In this document: piece after piece, positions 25,446 to 33,901 of the stretch
Position numbering within the stretch: position 1 is the first letter of the stretch
How the letters are laid out: every line of letters starts with the position of its first letter
The notes under the pieces: model-generated
Seen by the model: the letters and a program-made list of their open reading frames with translations, nothing else
What the model was told of the DNA's origin: nothing
The model's database searches: none
Assembly (NCBI GenBank): GCA_050633445.1
Contig: JBOEGN010000033.1
Coordinates: forward strand, 1-64,000
From: Thalassobius sp050633445
Lineage (GTDB): Bacteria; Pseudomonadota; Alphaproteobacteria; Rhodobacterales; Rhodobacteraceae
Direction of reading: 5' to 3'
DNA length: 64,000 nt
Made by a program: the position numbers and the translations under genes

Positions 25446-25714
25446 TGCTAGACGACGCCGTCTTTTTTGACACCCTGCGTCAAGGCCTTTGGGCTGCGGT
25501 GACCATCTCGGCCCCCATACTTGCTGTCGCATTGGTGGCCGGGTTGATCGTGGGCCTGTTCCAGGCGCTGACCTCGATCCAAGAAATGACGTTGACATTT
25601 GTCCCCAAACTGTTGGCCATCCTGGCCGTGTTCTGGATGTCGATGGGCTTCATGACAGAGACGCTCGTCGCCCTTTTTCAAACCAAACTGATACCGATCA
25701 TTAGCGGAGGTTGA
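25445..25714 (+). CDS. fliQ: Flagellar export gate protein FliQ
   Basis: Two-helix membrane component of the FliPQR core gate. The GTG start at 25445 overlaps the fliE stop (TAGTG). The 89 residues contain two membrane helices (about 17-40 and 53-76), and the family motifs LVAGLIVGLFQALTSIQEMT and TLTFVPKLLAI. Its partners FliP and FliR are at 40944 and 30315, so the gate genes are split over three operons. Confidence 0.95.
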   Translation: MLDDAVFFDTLRQGLWAAVTISAPILAVALVAGLIVGLFQALTSIQEMTLTFVPKLLAILAVFWMSMGFMTETLVALFQTKLIPIISGG

Positions 25715-25716
25715 CC

Positions 25717-26430
25717 ATGGATAATGCCAGTTACACAGCGCTTACCCGACAATCTGGCTTGATGCGAGAAATGCAGATTGTCGCCAACAACATTGCCAAC
25801 AGCGCGACCACAGGTTTCCGACAGGAAGGGCTTATTTTTTCCGAGCATGTCCAAAAAATCGAGGGGGGCGCCTCGCTGTCAATGGCAACGGGAAACGTGC
25901 GCCAAACTTCGATGATGCAAGGAACATTGACCCAAACCGCCGGCAACTTTGACCTGGCGATCGAGGGTGACGGCTTCTTCCTTATCGAAACCGAAATGGG
26001 AGAGCGGTTGACTCGCGCCGGAAATTTCTCGCCCGATGCCGAGGGAAATCTAGTGACTCCAAACGGTTATCGCGTTTTGGATACTGGTGGCGCGCCTGTT
26101 TTCGTACCGCCAGATGCAACAGGAATCAGCATCTCGCCTGACGGGACGGTCTCGGCCGATGGGCGTCCGATCGGGCAGGTTGGCCTGTATCAACCCGTCA
26201 ATCCAACCTCGATGATCCGCGAAGATGGGGTCATGTTCCGCACCGAAGAAGGATTTGAACCCGCGCTGGATGGTCGTGTTTTACAAGGTTTTCTCGAGGG
26301 CTCGAATGTCGACCCAATCTCGCAAATCGCGCGGATGATCGAAGTCCAGCGCGCCTATGAAATGGGTCAGAGCTTTTTGCAATCAGAAGACGAACGCATC
26401 CGCAACGCCCTTAAAAGTTTCACCAGTTAA
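25717..26430 (+). CDS. flgF: Proximal rod protein FlgF
   Basis: Rod subunit. ATG 25717 is chosen: GCGGAGG sits 6 bases upstream, partly within the end of fliQ. The 237 residues show the rod/hook N-terminal motif QIVANNIANSATTGFRQEG, the central FDLAIEGDGFFLIET and the C-terminal RMIEVQRAYEMGQSFL. It is shorter than enterobacterial FlgF (about 250) but complete. Confidence 0.93.
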   Translation: MDNASYTALTRQSGLMREMQIVANNIANSATTGFRQEGLIFSEHVQKIEGGASLSMATGNVRQTSMMQGTLTQTAGNFDLAIEGDGFFLIETEMGERLTRAGNFSPDAEGNLVTPNGYRVLDTGGAPVFVPPDATGISISPDGTVSADGRPIGQVGLYQPVNPTSMIREDGVMFRTEEGFEPALDGRVLQGFLEGSNVDPISQIARMIEVQRAYEMGQSFLQSEDERIRNALKSFTS

Positions 26431-26451
26431 CCCCAATTCAGGAGAGTTCCC

Positions 26452-27237
26452 ATGCGCGCCTTGAAGATTGCAGCCACCGGCATGTCCGCCCAGCAAATGC
26501 GTGTCGAGACGATCTCGAACAACCTCGCCAACATGTCCACTACGGGCTATAATGCGCGCCGCGCCGAGTTTGCAGACCTGCATTATCAACAGCTTACGCG
26601 CGCTGGCTCGATCAACGCCGCTGACGGTACGGTGCTGCCGACCGGCGTACAGCTTGGGCTCGGCGTCCGTCCCGCCGCCGTGTCGGTCCATCTGTCGCAG
26701 GGCTCTCTTTCTGCGACACAAGGGGATTTGGACGTTGCCATCGACGGCAAAGGTTTTCTTGAAGTTACACTCCCCTCGGGACAATCCGGATATACTCGCG
26801 ATGGCGGGCTGAAACGTTCGGCTGACGGTCTTATTGTCACGTCGGACGGCTACCCCGTATCACCTGACATCACGATCCCCTCCGATGCGCGCGCGATATC
26901 GATCAACGCCGACGGAGAGGTCTATGCCTATTTTTCAGAGACCGCCGAGGCGCAGCTTTTGGGCCAATTCTCTTTGGCTGGGTTTGCCAATCCCAAAGGG
27001 CTGGAGGCGACCGGTGGCAACCTGTTTGTTGAAACCGAAGCGTCAGGGCCCGCACTTTTGTCGACACCGGGGCAGGACGGCCTGGGCACCTTACGGCAAG
27101 GATATTTGGAAGACAGCTCCGTCGATGCCGTGCGCGAAGTAACCGAATTGATCGAGGCGCAGCGCGGATATGAACTGAACGCGAAAGTCATCTCTGCCGC
27201 CGACCAGATGCTTGGCGCCACGACGCAGGTCCGCTGA
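26452..27237 (+). CDS. flgG: Distal rod protein FlgG
   Basis: Forms the drive shaft through the P and L rings. The 261 residues are the normal length. Motifs: MRALKIAATGMSAQQMRVET at the start, ISNNLANMSTTGYNARRAEF, LDVAIDGKGFLEVTL and a C-terminal TELIEAQRGYELNAKVI. It overlaps flgA by one base (TGATG), indicating coupled translation. Confidence 0.96.
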   Translation: MRALKIAATGMSAQQMRVETISNNLANMSTTGYNARRAEFADLHYQQLTRAGSINAADGTVLPTGVQLGLGVRPAAVSVHLSQGSLSATQGDLDVAIDGKGFLEVTLPSGQSGYTRDGGLKRSADGLIVTSDGYPVSPDITIPSDARAISINADGEVYAYFSETAEAQLLGQFSLAGFANPKGLEATGGNLFVETEASGPALLSTPGQDGLGTLRQGYLEDSSVDAVREVTELIEAQRGYELNAKVISAADQMLGATTQVR

Positions 27238-27647
27238 TGAGGTCTCTTGCCTTCTTGATCCTTCTGACCAGTCCTGCCGCTGCCGACGTGGTGGTCGCCG
27301 CACGAACGTTGCGACCACATACGATGGTTATGGAGCAAGACGTGGTGGTCAAAAATGGGTCGCTGCCCGGAACCGCAAGCGATGTTTCGCAAGTCGTCGG
27401 CCTGGAAACACGCGTAGCCGTATATGCTGGCCGTCCGATCCGCACAGGCGATCTAAGCGCGCCCGCGGTTGTGGAGCGCAACCAAATCGTCCTGCTGACA
27501 TTTTCAAAAAACGGGCTCACCATTCAATCAGAGGGCCGATCCTTGGCCCGCGCCGGCCCGGGAGAGCGCATCCGGGTGATGAACCTCAGCTCGCGCTCAA
27601 CCCTTTCCGGTACGGTTCAACCAGACGGCAGTATCGTCGTGAATTGA
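27237..27647 (+). CDS. flgA: P-ring assembly chaperone FlgA
   Basis: Periplasmic chaperone that guides FlgI into the P ring. The 136 residues start with a signal peptide (MRSLAFLILLTSPAAAD, cleavage near residue 16), then a SAF-like domain with LRPHTMVMEQDVVVKN and a C-terminal GERIRVMNLSSRSTLSGTV. It is the short form lacking the extra N-terminal domain of enterobacterial FlgA (about 219 residues), as is common in alphaproteobacteria. Confidence 0.9.
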   Translation: MRSLAFLILLTSPAAADVVVAARTLRPHTMVMEQDVVVKNGSLPGTASDVSQVVGLETRVAVYAGRPIRTGDLSAPAVVERNQIVLLTFSKNGLTIQSEGRSLARAGPGERIRVMNLSSRSTLSGTVQPDGSIVVN

Positions 27648-27654
27648 GGTCAGA

Positions 27655-28386
27655 ATGACAAGAAAAAGACTATATATTTTAGCTAGTTGTGCGCTCCTCT
27701 CCTCTTGTGGCGGTCAAGGACCTATTGGGCAAGCACCTGAGTTTTCCTCAACACAGGAAAACAACGAACAGCGCGCCATGCTGACACCCGGACTACCAAT
27801 GACGACCGTTCGACAGCGCACCGTCGATCGCTCATCTCTGTGGACCGCGGGGCAGACCTCTTTGCTCGGGGACCATCGCGCAGTGAAACGCGGCGACATT
27901 TTAACCGTGGTGATCGAGATTGATGATCAGGCAGAAATATCCAACTCAACGTCCCGATCCCGAAGCGGATCAGAATCAATGTCATTGCCACATCTTTTTG
28001 GCATTCCTCAGCGGATCAACAAATCGCTCCCCGAGGGGGCCAGCATGGACGAAGCAGTATCGCTGGGTTCAAGTAGTGATTCCAGCGGTGACGGCTCGGT
28101 GCGGCGGAACGAGAGACTGACCTTACGTGTGGCGGCGACGGTAACCGGCGTGCTGCCGAACGGAGTGATGGTCATCGAAGGGTTGCAGGAGGTTCGCGTT
28201 AACTTTGAACTGCGTGAGCTCATTGTGTCAGGCTATGTTCGTCCCGAAGACATCTCTCGTCAGAACGAAGTGACCTATGACAAAATTGCATCAGCGCGAA
28301 TTTCGTATGGAGGGCGCGGCCAGATCACAGAAGTGCAACAACCCCGCTATGGTCAGCAGCTTTTGAGCCGCATTTTGCCGTTTTAA
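27655..28386 (+). CDS. flgH: L-ring lipoprotein FlgH
   Basis: Outer-membrane ring subunit. The 243 residues begin with a lipoprotein signal: YILASCALLSSC with lipobox LSSC and lipidated Cys18. Conserved features include AVKRGDILTVVIEIDDQA near residue 80 and the C-terminal VSGYVRPEDISRQNEV. The first bases of the gene are unusually AT-rich (27660-27685). Seven bases separate it from flgA. Confidence 0.95.
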   Translation: MTRKRLYILASCALLSSCGGQGPIGQAPEFSSTQENNEQRAMLTPGLPMTTVRQRTVDRSSLWTAGQTSLLGDHRAVKRGDILTVVIEIDDQAEISNSTSRSRSGSESMSLPHLFGIPQRINKSLPEGASMDEAVSLGSSSDSSGDGSVRRNERLTLRVAATVTGVLPNGVMVIEGLQEVRVNFELRELIVSGYVRPEDISRQNEVTYDKIASARISYGGRGQITEVQQPRYGQQLLSRILPF

Positions 28387-28398
28387 AACGAGGTAACC

Positions 28399-28890
28399 GT
28401 GAAGAAACTTATCCCCATCCTTCTTCCTCTTGTTGGTACTGCGGCAGGTATCGTGGCATGGATTGTGCTCAATCCAGGGCCGAGCGCCATGCCAGACGGC
28501 CATGACAAACAGGTCGCGGCTGACGACCATCATGACACGCCAGATGAAATGCCAGACCCAGAGCAAACAAGCTATGTGAAGCTGAACAACCAGTTCATTG
28601 TACCTGTGATCGACAAAGACAAAGTTGCGGCCATTATTGTTCTGTCACTTAGCCTAGAAATCGCAGGCAACAATGCCGCCGAAAAAGTCTATGCCAAGGA
28701 ACCAAAGCTACGTGACAGCTTTCTGCAAGTTTTGTTTGACCACTCAAATATCGGGGGGTTTCATGGCGCTTTTACAGACGCTTCGAAAATCGCCGTATTG
28801 CGGCGCTCATTGTTGACCGTGGCTCAAATGACGTTGGGGGACGAGGTGACCGACGTTCTGATCACCAATCTTGCCCGGCAGGACGTTTGA
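28399..28890 (+). CDS. FliL-like membrane protein (second copy)
   Basis: A divergent member of the FliL family; GTG start at 28399 with GAGG upstream. The 163 residues have one N-terminal membrane helix (about 4-24), an acidic/His-rich linker (residues 30-52: HDKQVAADDHHDTPDEM) and a FliL-like periplasmic domain (YVKLNNQFIVPVIDKDKVAA; LRRSLLTVAQMTLGDEV). FliL proteins sit at the stator and aid torque. A more typical FliL is encoded at 37864-38388, so the two may have different partners. It is last in the flgB-flgH operon and its end overlaps the converging fliJ-like gene by 29 bp. Confidence 0.75.
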   Translation: MKKLIPILLPLVGTAAGIVAWIVLNPGPSAMPDGHDKQVAADDHHDTPDEMPDPEQTSYVKLNNQFIVPVIDKDKVAAIIVLSLSLEIAGNNAAEKVYAKEPKLRDSFLQVLFDHSNIGGFHGAFTDASKIAVLRRSLLTVAQMTLGDEVTDVLITNLARQDV

Positions 28891-29239
28891 TCGCCTTCTG
28901 CTGGCGCAACAATTGCAAAGCAACTTCTTTCTTGCCAAATGCGGTGCGCAAATTTTGCAACCGCATTTCTTTCTCGGCCAGAACCTGCGCCAATTCTGTA
29001 TTTATAGCCGCCATCTGACGCCCAACCCACATCTGATACAGCACATCCAACCCGGTCAGTCGTTGGCTAAGGACGTCTTCTGCTTGGCCTTGGGCAGTCT
29101 GTCGCTGCTTCTCCAGCGTTTCATAGCGATCACGCAGTTTCTGCTCTCGTGCTGAAAGGCGCTGCATTTCTACGGAACGCGCCGAAAAAACCATGCCTGT
29201 CAGTTCTGCCAACTCCTCCATTTCCTTCGTCTTTGTCAT
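28862..29239 (-). CDS. FliJ-like coiled-coil protein
   Basis: Protein of 125 residues, almost wholly predicted coiled coil (SAREQKLRDRYETLEKQRQ; LAEKEMRLQNLRTAFGKKEV), the size and character of FliJ, the central stalk of the export ATPase. It starts inside the end of flhB (4-bp overlap), so it is expressed with the export-gate genes flhA-fliR-flhB. No sequence motif proves FliJ, and fliI is 4 kb away; another helical export chaperone is the alternative. Confidence 0.55.
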   Translation of the reverse strand: MTKTKEMEELAELTGMVFSARSVEMQRLSAREQKLRDRYETLEKQRQTAQGQAEDVLSQRLTGLDVLYQMWVGRQMAAINTELAQVLAEKEMRLQNLRTAFGKKEVALQLLRQQKAIKRPAGQDW

Positions 29240-30318
29240 TGCATTTTCCTGACTTTATTGCGCATTTCTTCGGCAAATCGGATCGCAACAGCGACGGCAC
29301 GGAAATGAGCTTCCTGAATCTGGTCCCCAACGTCCAATTCGCTATACAAAGCCCGTGCAGTTGGCGGATCCGAGTGGATGGGCACGCCGTTTTCGCCTGC
29401 GATCTCACGAATTCTCAGCGCGACCGCATCCACACCTTTGGCGACACATGTCGGCGCCTCATTTTGCTTTCGGCTCCACTTCAGCGCCACAGCATAATGG
29501 GTCGGATTGACGACAACGACATCCGCATCTTTCACATCTGCGGCCATTTGATTGGCGGACACCTGCTGCGCACGTGCACGGCGTTCTTGTTTCAAATGTG
29601 GATCGCCCTCGGCCTCTTTGTGCTCGTCCCTGAGTTCTTTGTGGGACATCCGGTTTTTTTGCAGATGCTGTCGCTGCTGCCACAGAAAATCTATCCCACC
29701 GATAGACAACATGACCAACACTACAATCATCACAAACTGAAGCGCCAGACGGCCCATGAGTGCCAGTTGGCCTTGCGGGCTATAGAGTAGCGACTCGATT
29801 AGGATCGGAAGCTGTCTCTCTAGAAAAATCCCAAGGCAGATTGTGAATATCAGCAGCTTCGAGAAACTCTTGAGGAATTCAAAAAGCCCACCCGCCCCGA
29901 ATTTGTTCTTGGCGTTGGCAATGAGCGAAATCCGCGACAACCTAGGCTCCAATTTCGACGGAGCGAACACGAAAGCCTTCTGAATAATAACTCCTGTGAT
30001 CGCCGCAAGCATTGGAACCACTACCCAAGGCAACAGTGGTCGCCCGATTTGGGTCAAAAGTGGCCCCAGAATTGGTGCCGCATTCCCTGCAAAAACCAAG
30101 TCCGACATTGAATGGGCTTGGGCCAGAAACACTGACAACGTCTCGGCGACCTGAAATGCAGAAGCTGCTCCAACTGCTACAAGTGTCAGCAACAGCCCGG
30201 TATAGGCCGACGCGGTAATTAGATCATTCGAACGCGCAATTTCGCCCTTCTTACGCGCTTGATCCAGTTTACGTTGAGACGGTTCATGGGACTTTTCAGA
30301 GCTGTCTTCTTCGCTCAT
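29236..30318 (-). CDS. flhB: Flagellar export gate protein FlhB
   Basis: Substrate-specificity switch of the flagellar export apparatus. ATG 30318 gives MSEEDSSEKSHEPSQRKLDQ, the conserved N-terminus; upstream in-frame codons are discarded because they extend into fliR. The 360 residues have four membrane helices and the self-cleavage motif NPTHYA with Asn at residue 271. The C-terminus is short and typical. Four-base overlaps with fliR upstream and the fliJ-like gene downstream. Confidence 0.95.
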   Translation of the reverse strand: MSEEDSSEKSHEPSQRKLDQARKKGEIARSNDLITASAYTGLLLTLVAVGAASAFQVAETLSVFLAQAHSMSDLVFAGNAAPILGPLLTQIGRPLLPWVVVPMLAAITGVIIQKAFVFAPSKLEPRLSRISLIANAKNKFGAGGLFEFLKSFSKLLIFTICLGIFLERQLPILIESLLYSPQGQLALMGRLALQFVMIVVLVMLSIGGIDFLWQQRQHLQKNRMSHKELRDEHKEAEGDPHLKQERRARAQQVSANQMAADVKDADVVVVNPTHYAVALKWSRKQNEAPTCVAKGVDAVALRIREIAGENGVPIHSDPPTARALYSELDVGDQIQEAHFRAVAVAIRFAEEMRNKVRKMQ

Positions 30319-31085
30319 CGTAGCGCCCCTCCCGGATCCGAGGCGAAAGCCTGCAATGCAATCACCCAAAGATGTAACATTTGCGGTGCCAGGATTGCCA
30401 GTAACGCTAACCCGCCCGCTGTGATCGCTGGCGCCCCGACAAAGGCAACCATCAACTGCGGCATACCTCGGTTAATCGCGCCCAAAGCCAAATTGTACAG
30501 CAGCGAAACCAACACAAATGGACCCGCCAGTTGAAACGCCAGCTTGAAGGACAGCGATATCTGGCTGGTGCCCCAATCGGCGACAACCGAAGAAAGAGGC
30601 ATTTTCCCCGCGGGGAAAAGATCATAGCTTCCGGCCAAATAGCCCAAGACTTGGACATGAAATCCAGTAGCCATCGCCAATGCCAACCCTCCGATCACCA
30701 GGACATGTCCCATTGCTGGCATCGGCTCGGCAGACGCGCCGAGTATCTGTGATAGAGATGTTGATTGCGCTGCGATTGAACCCGCAGTTTGCAGCGCGAG
30801 GACAAACAAGCGCAAACCGATACCGATCAAAAGCCCGATTGCTACTTCACTGGCCGTGAATTTCAACAAAGCAGAAAAAGCCCACAAAGACTGATCAAAA
30901 ACCGGGATTAACGGTGCCAATACCACGGTGACCATCACAGAAGCTGCCAGCTTTATTCGGACCGGCAGGGATTGCTCGCCAAAGCCCGGTGCCAGCGACA
31001 TCGCAGCCCCAACACGCAAAAGAATAAGAAAACCGTGCCAAAGCCAGAGCTGGCTGAGGCCCAAAGCCTCCGAAAGGGCCGTCAC
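30315..31085 (-). CDS. fliR: Flagellar export gate protein FliR
   Basis: Core gate membrane protein with FliP and FliQ. The 256 residues contain about six hydrophobic segments; recognisable stretches are RVGAAMSLAPGFGEQSLPVR near the N-terminus, EVAIGLLIGIGLRLFV (about residue 80) and RGMPQLMVAFVGAPA. It overlaps flhA (upstream) and flhB (downstream) by 4 bp each. Confidence 0.93.
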   Translation of the reverse strand: MTALSEALGLSQLWLWHGFLILLRVGAAMSLAPGFGEQSLPVRIKLAASVMVTVVLAPLIPVFDQSLWAFSALLKFTASEVAIGLLIGIGLRLFVLALQTAGSIAAQSTSLSQILGASAEPMPAMGHVLVIGGLALAMATGFHVQVLGYLAGSYDLFPAGKMPLSSVVADWGTSQISLSFKLAFQLAGPFVLVSLLYNLALGAINRGMPQLMVAFVGAPAITAGGLALLAILAPQMLHLWVIALQAFASDPGGALR

Positions 31086-33126
31086 GCCTGCACCATTCCG
31101 ACAAGCGATGGTCGTGCTTCCAACCCAATCTCTTCAAATGACAGGACAGGTGCTGAAATCCCTTTGGCCTGCACAAGTGTTTTCAAATAGCGACGCCGCT
31201 TTGTCGAGGTTACCAGCGCAGCCATTACCCCGCGTTCCGAGGCTTCGGCCACTTTTTCGGACAAGCCTGCGGCCAGTTTATTGAACAGGTCCGGTGGCAA
31301 TGCGATGTTGTTTGCACCGAAATCGCCCTCAAGCTGATAGGCACCAAAAGTTTCTTCCCATTCCGGTGCCAGCTGGATCAAAGGGATGGTTCCGTCATCA
31401 CGCTTCAATCCGGCAACCAGTTGGAAACCCAAGCGTTGGCGTACATGTTCTCCAATAATCTCGGGATTCGGGCTGAATGAGCGGGCTTCCGCAATAGCTT
31501 CGAGAATCAGAGGAAGATTTCGGATCGAGACTTGCTCTTCCAACAGTGATTTCAGCACTTGATGCAGTGTTTCCATGGGCACGCGTTCTGGGATCAACTC
31601 ATCCAGGAGCTTGCGGTTGGCCTCTGAACGATTGGCGTCCGAAAGGCTGACCATTTCGTCCAACAGGCGTCGTGTGGCCTTAAATGTCAGCAGTTTTCCG
31701 AAATTTTTCTTGATCTCTTCCAAGAGATGGGTCGCCAAAACCTCGGTCGGTGACACGATGGTGGCCCCAGCCATGGCGGCAGTTTCCTGAGCTTCTTGCT
31801 CCAACCACCGCGCGGGCGCATTATAGACTGGCTCCAATACATTTTCACCGGCAGGCAAGTCAGACCCATGATCCGACAGCAATGCCAAAACCTTGTCTGC
31901 ACGCAAATTCGCGCGCGCGACCTCAACACCGTGGACACGGATGAGGTATGTCCCAGAGGGCAGGCTTGCCTCGTCCGTCAGGCGAATTTCTGGTAGGATC
32001 ACGCCATAGGAACTGGCAACATGCTGACGCATATTGGAAATTCGCACATCCAGCCCAGTACCCGGATCAAGCACCATGTTCACTAAGTCTGGCGCGAACT
32101 CTAGGTGGATGTCGTCAAGAGCCAACACATCAGCAATTGATTTCTCGCGCGGAACTGGCTCCAGAGTTTTATCCTGCGACGTCTCAAGAGCAGCCGTCTG
32201 TGCCCGGTGACCCCGAACCGCGGCCGCTGCCAGCAACACTGCTCCAATCATGAAGGGAATGAACGGAAGACCGGGAACTAGGGCGAAAAGTGCCATCAAG
32301 ACAGCAACCGTCGCCAAGGCGTATGGATGCCCTCCTAGCTGGCGCAATAGTGTCAGATCAGTTGCACCAGTTGCACCGCCTCGCGCCAATAAAAGAGCAG
32401 AGGCGATCGAGATAATCACAGCGGGAATCTGCGTGACCAAACCGTCGCCAACCGTCAAAATCGCATAGGTTTCAAACGCAGCGCCAATGGGCATGTCATG
32501 AACGATCACCCCCATAATCAGACCCATGACAAGGTTTAGAAGGGTAATTAATAGCCCAGCAACCGCGTCCCCCTTAACGAATTTCGAGGCGCCATCGAGG
32601 GACCCAAAAAACGTGGTTTCCATCTGTTCTTGCTCACGACGCGCGCGCGCCTCGTTGTGATCAATGGCCCCGGCGGACATGTCGCTGTCGANNGCGCGCC
32701 AACCTCGGCCATGCGAGTCGCGCCTTTGGTGATCACCATAAAGTTAACAATAAGCAGCACGCCAAACACAACGAGGCCCAGGAAGACACTGCCACCCATC
32801 ACGAAATTCGCGAAACCTTCGATCACGTTTCCTGCGGCATGGGTGCCCGTATGACCTTGACCGATAATCAGCTTTGTCGAAGACACATTCAACGACAGCC
32901 TCAACATCAGTGACGCAAGCAACACCGTCGGAAAGGACGAAAAATCCAGCGGTCGTTCGATAAAAAGTGTGATTGTAAAGATCAGGATTGCCAGAGCGAA
33001 TGACGCCGCGAGACCTATATCCAGCAAGATCGCCGGCACTGGAAGGATCATCATGACGATAATTGACATCAGGGCCAGCGCCAGGAGCACAGTGGGCCTA
33101 AAGATGTTACCAATCGTACTGAACAT
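31082..33126 (-). CDS. flhA: Flagellar export gate protein FlhA (interrupted by an assembly gap)
   Basis: Nonameric export gate that docks chaperone-substrate complexes. The N-terminal half (ATG 33126, MFSTIGNIFRP, then the membrane helices with FPTVLLASLMLRLSLNV and VITKGATRMAEVGA) and the C-terminal part (DMSAGAIDHNEARARREQEQ onward, including GASKFVKGDAVAGL) are in different frames on either side of two N at 32692-32693. The conserved segment between AEVGAR and the DMSAGA part (about 13 residues, including LDGMPGKQMAI) is missing, which would need about 39 bases. This looks like a collapsed gap, not a pseudogene. The start overlaps the sltF stop by one base. Confidence 0.9.
32692..32693. 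other. Assembly gap (2 N) inside flhA
   Basis: Two undetermined bases. Family comparison indicates roughly 39 bases are absent here, and the two sides are out of frame. Confidence 0.88.
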
Positions 33127-33809
33127 CAACTTCTAGCCTCTATGCTGAAAAGAGGCTTACGTGCCCCCGATTGTCCGCCGAATAGGGACCCCATTTGACC
33201 TGGCTTTTGGCTCTCTTGCAGCAAAGGATATCTGTTCACTTCGGCCGGCCGTGACGTGGGCAACTTTGGCTGACTGGTCTTTGCAGCTGCGAAAATATCC
33301 TCGAACCGGGCCTGATACCGGGCCTTCAAACTAGGTGTTTTGGAATGATATGCACCAGCCGCACTGCTCCAATCGGGGGCATCGCGCCTAAGATCACTAA
33401 GAAATTTGGCTGCGTAGGTTGCATTTATTATAGGTTCAAACATTTCAGAAAGCGACTGGAATGCCTGCCCATGCCATTTGTAGTTCACTTGAAAACACCC
33501 AACATCGAAACTGCGAGCTCCCGCGTCATGATGCAAAGTAACAAAGGTCAATGCCTCAGATTTTGTAGCAAACCAATAGCCCTTGCCTTGCATGTTGACG
33601 GTCCAAGGCCACGGTTGCAGCTTGCCTTTGAGCCGCCTGCCAGTTTCGGTCCTGGTCAACGCGTAAAGCACATCCATTGGCACCCCCGTCTTGTTCGCAG
33701 CTTGCTGCGCCGCTCGGTCGCAAAGGTCGCTCTGAGCTGTCGCCATTACCGGCGCTAGGACACCGAGAATACTCGCCGCCAGAATCAATTTCAGCTTGGT
33801 CTCTAGCAT
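33126..33809 (-). CDS. Lytic transglycosylase, SltF-like
   Basis: Cleaves peptidoglycan, probably to let the flagellar rod pass. The 227 residues start with a signal peptide (LILAASILGVLAPVMATAQS, cleavage near residue 26). The catalytic Glu55 is in YALTRTETGRRL, followed by FDVGCFQVNYKWHG and SAAGAYHSKTP, the SLT-fold signatures. In Rhodobacter sphaeroides a separate enzyme, SltF, does this because FlgJ lacks a hydrolase domain; the same split is seen here. The C-terminal 60 residues are Pro/Ser-rich and may bind FlgJ. First gene of the flhA-fliR-flhB operon. Confidence 0.88.
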   Translation of the reverse strand: MLETKLKLILAASILGVLAPVMATAQSDLCDRAAQQAANKTGVPMDVLYALTRTETGRRLKGKLQPWPWTVNMQGKGYWFATKSEALTFVTLHHDAGARSFDVGCFQVNYKWHGQAFQSLSEMFEPIINATYAAKFLSDLRRDAPDWSSAAGAYHSKTPSLKARYQARFEDIFAAAKTSQPKLPTSRPAEVNRYPLLQESQKPGQMGSLFGGQSGARKPLFSIEARS

Positions 33810-33901
33810 TTTTCAGCAAGTATCCTTGTTATATTTCAAAGGCTTCGTTTGAGCTCTGTGCCAGAAAACAAGGTCTTGGTTGAAATTTGGTTACTTCCGT
33901 C

